Assembly: GCF_000337675.1 (NCBI RefSeq)
Contig: NZ_AOIB01000028.1
Span: forward strand, 311,481-375,480
Source of the DNA: Natronococcus amylolyticus DSM 10524
GTDB taxonomy: Archaea; Halobacteriota; Halobacteria; Halobacteriales; Natrialbaceae
DNA length: 64,000 bases
Reading direction: 5' to 3'
The translations under genes and the position numbers were made by a program. Positions 26,552 to 34,617 of this stretch are shown piece by piece. The notes beneath the pieces are model-generated. The model did not search any database, was not told where the DNA came from, and saw only the letters and a list, made by a program, of their open reading frames with translations. How positions within the stretch are numbered: the first letter of the stretch is position 1; the number at the start of each line of letters is the position of its first letter.

Positions 26552-27256
26552 ATGATAACGTACACGCTGGACATGGTACAGTACGACTGTCCGTATATTG
26601 ATGTTTCTGACGACTTTACCTCCACGTTTACCGGCGTTCACTGGGACTTCGATGCAACACGTGAGGAGCTCGAATCTCGAGTTCTGGTCAAAGCAACTAA
26701 TCGAGAAGAGTTACATAAGTCGTTACAGGCACTTTGCGACCATCGAAAAATGAGCCAGTATGAACTCTTGTCGGTCAAGAGTGACCGGGCAATTCTTCGA
26801 AACAGGGTCCCCGAAACGGAAGCGATGAAAACGATTCGCAGCCATGGTGGATATCTAACGGGACCGTTCGAGGCGAATAACGGGAGCGAAGTCTGGAACG
26901 TCGGTTTCGATGCTGCAGAAAATGCAGAGGAGGCATTATCGGCACTTGAACAGAACAACGAGTTTGCAGTCGAGTCCCGAGATATGATCTCGATCGATGA
27001 TTTTCTCGATCTCGTCCGTAATGTAGGGTCAGCGAAACAACTTCTCGATAGCTGCCGAGATCTCACCGCTGTTGAGCGGGCGACAATGAAGCAGGCATAC
27101 TCGAGAGGCTACTTCCGCTCACCACGCGATGCGACGCTTTCGACGCTCGCCGACGAGTTTGACGTCTCATGTTCTGCTGTTTCAAAGAACCTGCGCCGTG
27201 GGCAAGACAAATTGATCGGTAGCGCCGTTGAGGTCTTCGAAGATGAAACAGAGTGA
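26552..27256 (+). CDS. Bat-type (HTH-10) transcription regulator
   Basis: 234 aa. An N-terminal strand-rich sensor region is followed by the C-terminal HTH-10 domain typical of bacterio-opsin-activator-like regulators: LTAVERATMKQAYSRGYFRS, PRDATLSTLADEFDVSCSAV, SKNLRRGQDKL. It is divergent from the acyl-CoA ligase gene, with the 22 bp palindrome between them, so it probably controls that operon. A slightly later Met (MVQYDCPYID) is an alternative start. Confidence 0.85.
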   Translation: MITYTLDMVQYDCPYIDVSDDFTSTFTGVHWDFDATREELESRVLVKATNREELHKSLQALCDHRKMSQYELLSVKSDRAILRNRVPETEAMKTIRSHGGYLTGPFEANNGSEVWNVGFDAAENAEEALSALEQNNEFAVESRDMISIDDFLDLVRNVGSAKQLLDSCRDLTAVERATMKQAYSRGYFRSPRDATLSTLADEFDVSCSAVSKNLRRGQDKLIGSAVEVFEDETE

Positions 27257-27334
27257 TTCGAACAATCAGAGGAATCGAAGCTCGCCAGCGATTGACACTG
27301 ACGTTCACTGAAGATGTATAGTGGAAGTACCCCG

Positions 27335-27492
27335 TTTCGTCGATCCAGATGAGATCAAGCGCCTCGAGTCGGTCGGGGGTTCTTGGCCTGGAGGATCCGC
27401 GTCACAGCCGCTGCATAGGCTGTCCGGTCGCCCGTGGAAAGGGAAACACGGGCTGCGAACTCGAGAGCGTCCTCAGCGAACGCTGCTGGCGT
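27335..27492 (-). pseudogene. HTH-R family copy G (internal deletion)
   Basis: Minus-strand remnant. The piece for the VDENGY region (gtttcgtcgatccagatgag) is joined at ctcgag-tcggtcgggggttc to the piece about 300 bases further upstream in copy H. Identity with copy H is very high from 27380 to 27490 (gcataggctgtccggtc...gctgctggcgtc). The short ctcgag match at both sides suggests a deletion between direct repeats. The fragment then joins the C-terminal half of the subtilase. Confidence 0.6.
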
Positions 27493-27745
27493 CGATGTAC
27501 TTACTCCCGTCCATCACCCTGTGGACTCCTGGGGTACACCGTTGTTGCAGTCCGGAACGAGCTTTGCGGCACCAATCGTTTGTGGAATTCTTGCAGCGAT
27601 GGCTGGTGACCTGATTGAGCTCGGGGTTAGTCCGACACCGGCGGAGTTGCAGACGGCAATCGTACAGGGAACAGCTGAGTTGGATGAGGGCAAGCTCGCA
27701 AAGTTCCACGCTGGAGGAACGTGGGCCGTTCTCCAAGACCTGTAG
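27493..27745 (+). pseudogene. Subtilisin-like protease (S8), C-terminal half
   Basis: Reads VDVLTPVHHPVDSWGTPLL then QSGTSFAAPIVCGILAAMAG, the catalytic-serine block of subtilases (GTSxAAP), followed by IELGVSPTPAELQTAIVQGT and a normal stop at 27743-27745. It has no Asp or His block; those are at 19159-19886. The middle (about 60-100 residues with the oxyanion Asn) is missing. An in-frame Met exists only inside the HTH-R copy G remnant. Confidence 0.75.
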
Positions 27746-27863
27746 TAGACCTGCTAAGAGTTTCTGACCGCGTATTTCGCGACTACTGTTTCATCTTGAG
27801 TAGGCCAGAATTGACTGTTACGTAGAGTATGCGAACTAGGCGATCGGTAGAAAGAGCGTATGG

Positions 27864-28037
27864 TTAGCAGTAGTAGACCCAGAAGGTGTGTTCGTTCGAA
27901 CATTTAAGCTCCGTGTTATCACCGAACGCGGCGACGTACGGGCTGACTTTAATTTCTACGTCCCGTTCTGGGACTGATATGCTACTGCTCTCTCCACATT
28001 TCGGACACGCCACTTCGCGTGTTTCTGGCACTTGCAT
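27864..28037 (-). CDS. Zinc-ribbon microprotein (57 aa)
   Basis: A short reading frame starting MQVPETREVACPKCGESSS and ending SNEHTFWVYYC. It has CPKC and a later Cys (LKCSNEH) with a nearby His and a terminal Cys, the layout of small haloarchaeal zinc-finger proteins. The central part is strand-like (RDVEIKVSPYVAAFG). Function is unknown; such proteins often bind nucleic acids or partner proteins. It sits alone between the subtilase fragment and HTH-R copy H. Confidence 0.65.
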   Translation of the reverse strand: MQVPETREVACPKCGESSSISVPERDVEIKVSPYVAAFGDNTELKCSNEHTFWVYYC

Positions 28038-28158
28038 CAGAACTGATCATGTACTCTACGGCGCGAGTGATAATGAATAACACTGTCGCTGATTGATAGA
28101 TTCGCGTCACTATGTCATCTGTTCATAGCAGATTGGTGCCGATCACAAGATAGCCTGC

Positions 28159-28200
28159 TTAACCAACAACGGGTGCGTCAGAGGGGCTTCCGTTGGTTAA
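28159..28200. repeat. 3' inverted repeat of HTH-R copy H
   Basis: Perfect arms ttaaccaac (28159-28167) and gttggttaa (28192-28200), 41 bases past the stop of copy H. The flank catagcagattgg at about 28125 is shared with copies A and D, marking one end of the repeated unit. Confidence 0.7.
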
Positions 28201-28241
28201 CTACGCCAGTAGTAGATTGGGAATCGAACGAGACTCAGTTG

Positions 28242-29215
28242 CTACGGAGTTGTGTGAGAAAGCGGCTGCTGCTCGAGCGGAGAGCCCATCTGAACGGTCC
28301 GGCTGCCTTCGGTGGGTTCTATCGCTGTGAGTGCAGCGGCTAGGCGCATCCATGGGCCCACCGTTGGATGCTCGAGTAACCGAGATAGATTCGGTGGCCA
28401 AAACAGTGCATTTCCAAGTAGGTCATTGGGATCGCCGTAGCGGTCTGGCGGGAGAATCGTCTCGAGCAATGCATCGGCTACGTCGAGTAGCGTTTGATTC
28501 TTCCTGAGACCAGTCGGAACAACAGGATCGTGGCGTTCAGTAGTCGTCTGGAACGACAACGCCAAACGATACCCGTTTTCGTCGACATGGATCAAATCAA
28601 GCCCCTCGAGCTGGTCGCGATAGTTCCGAATTGTCCGTGTCGAGATTTCTGCTCGGTCGGCAAGTTCGCGCTGTGAGAGACGACTTTCAGCCGTAAGGAG
28701 TGTGCGGACGATTCGGCCAACTGTCGGTGGGAGATCTGAGAGTAACTGCTCGGGCTCGAGCGTTCCCAGCGCATAGCGGAGTTCGTCCGGCCGAAGCTCT
28801 CGGTGTTCGTCTTCGCCGGCGAGTTGCTGCAAGGCTCGAGCAACGGCGTACGGTGAGCCAGCCAATCCGTGAAGCAACGAAACGATATCTCGAGTCGGTC
28901 GGGGGTTCTTGGTCTGGAGGATCCGCGTCACAGCCGCTGCATAGGCTGTCCGGTCACCCGTCGAAAGGGAAACACGGGCTGCGAACTCGGGAGCGTCCTC
29001 AGCGAGCGCTGCTGGCGTCTCGAGCGTTTGCTCGAGTTTGGGGCGGAGTCGGTGGACGTCTTCACCACGGATCACTACCGAGCCAATAAGCGTCCCTAAC
29101 GGGTCGTCGGCATCGACGGTCGGCGAGAGTGCCGTCTGTCGCTTCTCTTCTCGAGCTTCGAACAGCTTGCCGGTAGCAGGCGAACGCACCGTATTTCGAC
29201 TGATATAGGACTCCT
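28242..29215 (-). CDS. HTH-R family copy H (longest intact C-terminal copy)
   Basis: The frame 28242-29189 gives 315 aa: FEAREEKRQTALSPTVDADD, LAGSPYAVARALQQLAGEDE, the winged helix (VGRIVRTLLTAESRLSQREL, ADRAEISTRTIRNYRDQL, HVDENGYRLALSF), and the complete family tail (ALFWPPNLSRLLEHPTVGPW...SHTTP). An extra base near 29168 (cagcttgccgg against cagctgccgg in copy B) breaks the frame from the N-terminal part. It is probably a DNA-binding protein; the start codon is uncertain because the first Met lies after the frameshift. Confidence 0.65.
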
Positions 29216-29225
29216 CAGAAGGGAA

Positions 29226-29420
29226 CTATCCGTTCGGACTGTAAAGGCATTCATGACTTTGTGATGACCGACCAGTGACGAATCGATGGATTTCAAACGC
29301 GAGTGCATACATCTGCTCTGCGCGATGTGCTGTAGCAAGCCCATCTCGATAATATGTTTTTGCTCGGTGGTCGCGCCATAAATCTGTGAGATCTTCTGCA
29401 GTCGCTTCTGAGAAGATTCC
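29226..29420 (-). pseudogene. Duplicate of the HEPN gene 3' end
   Basis: Encodes GIFSEATAEDLTDLWRDHRA, KTYYRDGLATAHRAEQMYAL and so on, nearly identical to the C-terminal half of the HEPN protein at 6328-6825. It is joined to an HTH-R fragment at the same base as there. The upstream half and the nucleotidyltransferase partner are absent, so it is non-functional. Confidence 0.75.
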
Positions 29421-29593
29421 AAACGAAAAGGTTGAACGAATGATGGAGATCATCGATTCAGAGTGTGATGACTCAACGATAACTAGACTGCTTTCATACA
29501 TTTGGTGTAGGATTCACCCTCTTGATCCGATTTGCTTTCAAGCTGACTAGGGGTCGGCAATAGAGACCTCGTTGTGCCGATAGGATATGCGCT

Positions 29594-29851
29594 TCAGGTG
29601 TCTTCCTCTCCGGCTAAATCAACGGTGCCATCTTGGTCTACAGTCACCGTGTAACCGAGATAGTCGAACTGTACTCTTCTAGTAGCGTTGTGGAACAGGT
29701 TATTCAAGGCATCAGGGTTGACCGCTTCAAAGAGCGGGGGTTCTAAATCGATCTCGCTGACGCCTTCTGCTTCGGCGACAGCTGCAATGACTTCGCTACT
29801 TAGCTTGGTGTGAGTTTGCTCGCCACCTGAGAACTCTTGGGACTCACTCAT
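29594..29851 (-). CDS. HalOD1 output-domain protein
   Basis: 85 aa from MSESQEFSGGEQTHTKLS. SSEVIAAVAEAEGVSEIDLE, PPLFEAVNPDALNNLF and VQFDYLGYTVTVDQDGTVDL match the HalOD1 domain, as in the protein at 15155-15460. No regulator overlaps it here; a Bat-type regulator follows at 29953 on the same strand. Confidence 0.8.
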   Translation of the reverse strand: MSESQEFSGGEQTHTKLSSEVIAAVAEAEGVSEIDLEPPLFEAVNPDALNNLFHNATRRVQFDYLGYTVTVDQDGTVDLAGEEDT

Positions 29852-29952
29852 CAATACACGTGGATAGCTGTTGCCCACGGTCAGTTCTACCGTGGCATAC
29901 TGCCGTGGTTTTTATGGGGCACTATCCTCACCCGGAGAAGATAGCAGAGTGG

Positions 29953-30603
29953 TTATGATCCGAAATGGTATTCGAAGAGCTTTGCCCTAATTTTTCGAAG
30001 GTGGGAGGACAGCGTGGAGGGAGAAATATCGAGTGCAGCGGCAACTTCCTCAGCACTAGCTCCTCCTGTCTCAAAATACCGCATTTCTGTGGCAGTACGA
30101 GCGACCTCTCGTTGCCGATCAGTTAGTCGTAGTCCTCCTCCATCTTCGGTATTTGCTTGGGCGCTGACATCCCTGCTGAACACTTTCTTCAGGTGGCACT
30201 CGATGTCTTCACCGTGACAGTACGCGAGGAATTCTTCGAAGTGACTGCGCTCCGAGGCGTGAACCCGAACCTGCCAACCACCGTCTACACCGGTTGCATC
30301 CATGAACCGTAACCCGGATTCTGTAAATGGCAGAATTTTTGTCTCATCGGAAAACCCAATTTTATAGATTCGAGACTCGGTAACCTCAGCGTTGACTTCC
30401 CAGTCAACTACGGTATGATCGGACCTCAGTGACGATTCGAACTGGTCGAAGTCGGGGGTCTGAACCAGATAGAACAACATGAGGGTGTCTGTAGGGGTTG
30501 TCGTTTGGGATTCAACACGAATGTCAAGGTTTTCGACCTCCTCCAGAGTCGTCGTCAACGATAAGTCAGAATGGCGCACGACCATCTCACCAATATGACT
30601 CAT
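29953..30603 (-). CDS. Bat-type (HTH-10) transcription regulator
   Basis: 216 aa. The N-terminal ~140 residues form the variable sensor-like domain; the C-terminal HTH-10 reads LRLTDRQREVARTATEMRYF, ETGGASAEEVAAALDISPST, LSSHLRKIRAKLFEY. It is upstream of the HalOD1 gene with about 100 bases between, so the two may share a transcript. The target is unknown. Confidence 0.85.
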   Translation of the reverse strand: MSHIGEMVVRHSDLSLTTTLEEVENLDIRVESQTTTPTDTLMLFYLVQTPDFDQFESSLRSDHTVVDWEVNAEVTESRIYKIGFSDETKILPFTESGLRFMDATGVDGGWQVRVHASERSHFEEFLAYCHGEDIECHLKKVFSRDVSAQANTEDGGGLRLTDRQREVARTATEMRYFETGGASAEEVAAALDISPSTLSSHLRKIRAKLFEYHFGS

Positions 30604-30877
30604 TGTCTCTCACAGGGAGTCGAATGCGGCTCTCGTTTGTTGGGACGTGGATGGAACATAGGTGTTGGTTTGAGTGTTCCCCGAGATTGAAACGGAATGG
30701 GGGAGTCTGATAGCTATTGGGTGCAAGGCATGAACGCTCATTAATTAGGCAGTATTTTCCCATACCCAAATTTCAGATTTTAAATGAAATTCTTGGAATT
30801 GGTAGAATTACCAACGGTCAATACGCAGGTCTACTGAACAGCTGGTTCGGCGTAGTTCGATTGAAATAAACGAGATC
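30604..30877. other. AT-rich spacer before the IR element
   Basis: It holds the promoter for the leftward regulator and an AT-rich stretch (30730-30800). No gene is supported. Confidence 0.35.
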
Positions 30878-31381
30878 GGCTCTGTTGAAACCTTTCGTAG
30901 TTGATAGAAACAGCGTGCTGAATACAGAGCGCGAATGTAGCAGCAATCAGAAACCGACCAGTGGTTACTCAGAACAGGCCAAAACACGCCCAGCACACAT
31001 AGGTTTATTGACACCCGCGTCGTCTATAGCCATATGCCCCTCAATGAAGTCGGAATTAACGCCTTCTACCTCGTGTTTATATGGGTTATCTTTATTGGTG
31101 GGATTTACCTTGATGCCATTCGCCGTGACATCGCTCGACCGCGCGCTAGAGCAGTTCTGTTTGGTGCGCTTGGGCCTGGTGGGGCACTCATATATTGGAT
31201 GAGACACGGATGAGACATACCTCACGTACCCGGCTACCTACTCTTTCTGCGTTGGCCACCGATCCTACCGGCTGGTTCAGTAGATTCAGTGTGAAATAAC
31301 CGAAGCTGCCGTGCTGAACTCATGCTCTGTATGCAGCAGGAATGCAGGAACGTATCACCTAGCGAGGGTTTCAACAGAGCC
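30878..31381. mobile_element. 504 bp element with 15 bp perfect terminal inverted repeats
   Basis: The left end ggctctgttgaaacc (30878-30892) is exactly inverted at ggtttcaacagagcc (31367-31381). Sub-terminal sequences on both sides also resemble each other (tgatag/tgatac...tgctga). It encodes no transposase, only a 59 aa membrane-like protein. It is a MITE or a deleted IS, probably IS5-like by end style (uncertain). Its right end cuts the coding frame of a surface-protein remnant. No clear target duplication is visible. Confidence 0.6.
31034..31213 (+). CDS. 59 aa membrane microprotein inside the IR element
   Basis: MPLNEVGINAFYLVFIWVIF begins the first membrane helix; a basic loop (DAIRRDIARPRARA) and a second hydrophobic segment (VLFGALGPGGALIYW) follow, ending MRHG. 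The basic loop between two helices predicts it faces the cytoplasm. No family is recognised. Its clean composition inside a transposase-less element suggests cargo. Confidence 0.6.
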   Translation: MPLNEVGINAFYLVFIWVIFIGGIYLDAIRRDIARPRARAVLFGALGPGGALIYWMRHG

Positions 31382-31590
31382 AATTCTCAGTTTCGCTGTC
31401 GCTGGCAGTTGCCTCAACTTCGACTTCAGTGAAGGATGCGCTGGCAGTACCTTCGGGGTTGTCGACGACTACATCGAAGGTGATGCTAACTGGCTCAGTT
31501 GCCGCGCTTCCCCCCCAGATTCGTCGTTCCTGACGCATGGAGTGTGAGCGTTACCTCTTGACTGGTCTGTGGCTGATGTTCCTACCCCTC
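31370..31590 (-). pseudogene. C-terminal-like fragment of a secreted/surface protein
   Basis: A minus-strand frame of acidic beta-rich sequence: QEVTLTLHASGTTNLGGSAA, TEPVSITFDVVVDNPEGTAS, ASFTEVEVEATASDSETENW, then two residues encoded by the element terminal repeat and a stop. This composition is typical of haloarchaeal secreted or cell-surface proteins. The 5' part is missing and the 3' part was cut by the element. Confidence 0.45.
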
Positions 31591-31739
31591 GAGATGCACG
31601 CCGGTGTCGATTATCATACTTAGTATGAGATTCTCTCGACTTGTCTACGGTGACGATATGAGCACAAGACGAATTCGAGACAACAATCCGCACGTAGGCC
31701 GAGAGTGAGTAGCTTCCACACTTGGCCTCTGTGCGTTGA

Positions 31740-32399
31740 TTACCGCTCAATTGTGGTTTGCCGATACTGATCGCGAGTGGCACGCTCGTGTGGATTCATC
31801 AACGCTGAGGACAACAACGCTTGCTCGGCCTTTCGTAGGTGTTCATGCAGTGTTGCACGACTGATCTCGAGTTCCTCGGCAAGTTCCTCGTTCGTTATTT
31901 TTCGCGGCCAGTCGTAATACCCACGAGCTAAGGCCTCACTGGCGACTTCGTGTTGTCGTGTAGTTAGCAGCGAATCCGAATTCGCTCTGAACTCCTCGAG
32001 ACGACCAAGCGTTACCGTTCCGAACTCTTCTAAATCTTCGAGGATATTTTTGAGATCGGCGCGCTGAAAGACGAGAACGTTGTATTCTCTTTGCCGACCT
32101 GAAACCGTATTCGATCGCCGTAGCGTTCCGTGGTTTTTGTAGATAGCAGAATATGCCCCACAGGAGGGCTTGGTGACCAGCAAATTTCCGTCATCGAGCC
32201 GTTTTACATGCCGAACGTGGTCTGCAGCCTCGAGTTCGGCTTGAAAGTTGTCTGCGTGGGGCCCAGCTTGGAGAACAAACGTGACGACACCATTCTGAAT
32301 TTCTTCAATTTCAATCGGGACTGGATCGCTAATGTCGGCTGTAAGCCGTCGAAGGATGCACTCTCGATGCTGCGTGAAATGGAGCGTCGCAGTAAACAT
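31740..32399 (-). CDS. Bat-type (HTH-10) regulator divergent from hyuAB
   Basis: 219 aa. Sensor-like N-terminus, then HTH-10: LLTTRQHEVASEALARGYYD, WPRKITNEELAEELEISRAT, LHEHLRKAEQALLSS. It is divergent from hyuA with 154 bases between, which contain two dyads, so it is the likely controller of the hydantoinase operon. The sensed ligand is unknown. Confidence 0.85.
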   Translation of the reverse strand: MFTATLHFTQHRECILRRLTADISDPVPIEIEEIQNGVVTFVLQAGPHADNFQAELEAADHVRHVKRLDDGNLLVTKPSCGAYSAIYKNHGTLRRSNTVSGRQREYNVLVFQRADLKNILEDLEEFGTVTLGRLEEFRANSDSLLTTRQHEVASEALARGYYDWPRKITNEELAEELEISRATLHEHLRKAEQALLSSALMNPHERATRDQYRQTTIER

Positions 32400-32467
32400 C
32401 TCTGTCTCTCTATGTGAGTGAGTCGCATAACCAAAAGCCTAGTTACTCGCTCACAAGGCCGACCGCA

Positions 32468-32511
32468 GATTCCCCGCGGTATATAATTGGCCAACAGCTG
32501 TTGGGGGAATC
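32468..32511 (+). promoter_or_regulatory. hyuA promoter with nested dyads
   Basis: The TATA box tatataat is at 32480-32487. Flanking it, gattcccc (32468-32475) is inverted at ggggaatc (32504-32511). A perfect 14 bp palindrome ccaacagctgttgg lies at 32491-32504, just before the expected transcription start (about 32510). Both could be operators for the divergent HTH-10 regulator. Confidence 0.5.
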
Positions 32512-32553
32512 CTTACTCCCCGATCTGCTATCTAGCACACTGTGCGATAACAT

Positions 32554-34617
32554 ATGTCATACAATATTGGCGTCGACGTCGGTGGGACGTTCACGGACGT
32601 TATCGTCTTCGACGAAGATACCCATGAACTGACCATAGACAAGGTTCTCTCCACACCTAAAAACCCCTCTGAGGGTGTTGTTCATGGGATTGCGGAAGCG
32701 ACGACGAAAGCAGACACGTCGTTATCCGAAGTCGAGCTGTTGTTTCATGGCACAACGGTCGTGACGAATATGCTTCTCGAGGAGACAGGCGCTCGCGTCG
32801 GTCTCATCACCACTGCCGGTCACACGGATATTCTCCATCTGGCACGGGCGTGGACACCCGGGCCGCTGTATGGGTGGATGGGTATGGAGAAACCGGAGCC
32901 ACTCGCAGATCTCGTCGACACGCGAGGGGTTGCTGGGACTATTGATTCGCCAACGGGCGAGGAAGTAGAACCGCTTGACGAGGCCGCAGTCCGGGAAGCT
33001 GTTCGTGAACTCGAGGCAGCTGGCGTCGAGTCGGTAACGGTTGCACTGCTGAATTCGTACCTCAATCCAGCCCAAGAGGAACGTGTCCGCGAAATCGTCT
33101 CCGAGGAAGCCCCGGAGCTTCCGGTTTCGATTTCATCCGAGATCGTCCCAGAGTACGGCGAATACGAACGAACGCTCACGACGGTTATCAACGACTATGC
33201 GCGCCCAACGGTCATCGGATATCTCGAGGATCTCGATAACTCACTCGCCGATGCTGGGTCGACGGCGACGATGAATATTGTCCGCTCGGACGGCGGGCTG
33301 ATGAGCTCCAAGGCTGCCAAGGAACGACCAGTCGAACTCGCGCTCTCGGGACCCAGCGGCGGTGTCGTTGGCGCTGCGGCCATTGCCACGAAGAAAGGAA
33401 CACCGGACGTCTTGACGCTCGATATGGGCGGAACCTCGACTGACGTTTCGCTCGTTGAAAGCGGGACGGCCGAAACAACGCGGCAAACAAAGGTCGGCTA
33501 TCGAGAGTTTACGTCACGGTCGGTCGACGTGAACACCGTCGGAGCCGGCGGTGGTTCTATCGCGCGCGTCCAGCTAAACGGAGCGTTACAGGTCGGTCCA
33601 GAAAGCGCCGGTGCCGATCCCGGCCCAGCCTGTTACGGACAGGGTGGCGAGCAACCGACTGTTACAGATGCGAACGTCGTCCTCGGCCGTATTCCACCGA
33701 GTGTTCAACTCGGCGGCCGGATGGAACTCGACAGACAGGCTGCTCGTGACGCCGTCGCGACGGTTGCCGACGACCGCGGTAGCACGGTTGAGGAAGCCGC
33801 ACAAGCCATTCTCGATATCGTCAACGAGAATATGCACGGTGCACTCCGTGTCGTGTCCGTTGAACGCGGGTATGATCCTCGAGAGTTTGGGTTGGTGGCA
33901 TTCGGTGGCGCCGGGCCGATGCATGCCAACGCACTTGCAGATGTGATGGATGCGTATCCGCTAATCGTCCCACCGGGTCCGGGAGTGATGTCCGCGTTCG
34001 GATTTCTCACATCCGATATTCAAAACGAGTTCTCTGAGACCTATCTGGAGACCGAAGAGGACATTACCGGCGAAGACGTCTACGAGAAACTCCACGACCT
34101 CAAGGGCGAAGCGGGATCGTGGCTGGCTTCCGAAGGCGTCGACGAAGATGCTCACTCGTTCGATTATTTCGCGGAGTGTCGGTACTTCCGCCAGGACATC
34201 CAGATGTCGATTCCAGTCACGATCGACAATCTTCGAAGCGAGGCCGGTCTTGCAGAAATCAAGAACGACTTCGAGGCCCGCCACGACCGGCAGTTCGGAT
34301 TCTCACTCGATGCACCCCTCGAGATCGCGAATCTCCGAGTCATCGGAAAGGGGACCGTACAGGGCGTGACCATCGAAGAGGAGGAGCTCACAGCATCCGA
34401 TCCGAGTGACGCTGTAATCGATTCGAACGACGTGTATTTCGACGGCGACAACTACGAGACCCCAGTGTACGACCGAGCACGACTCCGACCAGGTAACGAG
34501 ATTGAGGGACCTGCGGTCGTCACCGATAACGACTCGACGGTCGTCGTCCAGCCGGACCATCGCGCGACGATCGACCGCTACGGAAACATCGAAATCAATC
34601 GAGGTGAGGACCAATGA
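32554..34617 (+). CDS. hyuA: Hydantoinase/oxoprolinase subunit A (ATP-dependent)
   Basis: 687 aa. The N-terminus YNIGVDVGGTFTDVIVFD is the actin-fold ATP-binding loop; later hallmarks are LLFHGTTVVTNMLLEETGAR, LDMGGTSTDVSLVESG, GAGGGSIARV, GADPGPACYGQGG and GLVAFGGAGPMHANALAD. HyuA with HyuB opens cyclic amides (5-oxoproline, hydantoins, N-methylhydantoin) at the cost of ATP. The specificity is not readable from sequence. It overlaps hyuB by four bases. Confidence 0.92.
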   Translation: MSYNIGVDVGGTFTDVIVFDEDTHELTIDKVLSTPKNPSEGVVHGIAEATTKADTSLSEVELLFHGTTVVTNMLLEETGARVGLITTAGHTDILHLARAWTPGPLYGWMGMEKPEPLADLVDTRGVAGTIDSPTGEEVEPLDEAAVREAVRELEAAGVESVTVALLNSYLNPAQEERVREIVSEEAPELPVSISSEIVPEYGEYERTLTTVINDYARPTVIGYLEDLDNSLADAGSTATMNIVRSDGGLMSSKAAKERPVELALSGPSGGVVGAAAIATKKGTPDVLTLDMGGTSTDVSLVESGTAETTRQTKVGYREFTSRSVDVNTVGAGGGSIARVQLNGALQVGPESAGADPGPACYGQGGEQPTVTDANVVLGRIPPSVQLGGRMELDRQAARDAVATVADDRGSTVEEAAQAILDIVNENMHGALRVVSVERGYDPREFGLVAFGGAGPMHANALADVMDAYPLIVPPGPGVMSAFGFLTSDIQNEFSETYLETEEDITGEDVYEKLHDLKGEAGSWLASEGVDEDAHSFDYFAECRYFRQDIQMSIPVTIDNLRSEAGLAEIKNDFEARHDRQFGFSLDAPLEIANLRVIGKGTVQGVTIEEEELTASDPSDAVIDSNDVYFDGDNYETPVYDRARLRPGNEIEGPAVVTDNDSTVVVQPDHRATIDRYGNIEINRGEDQ

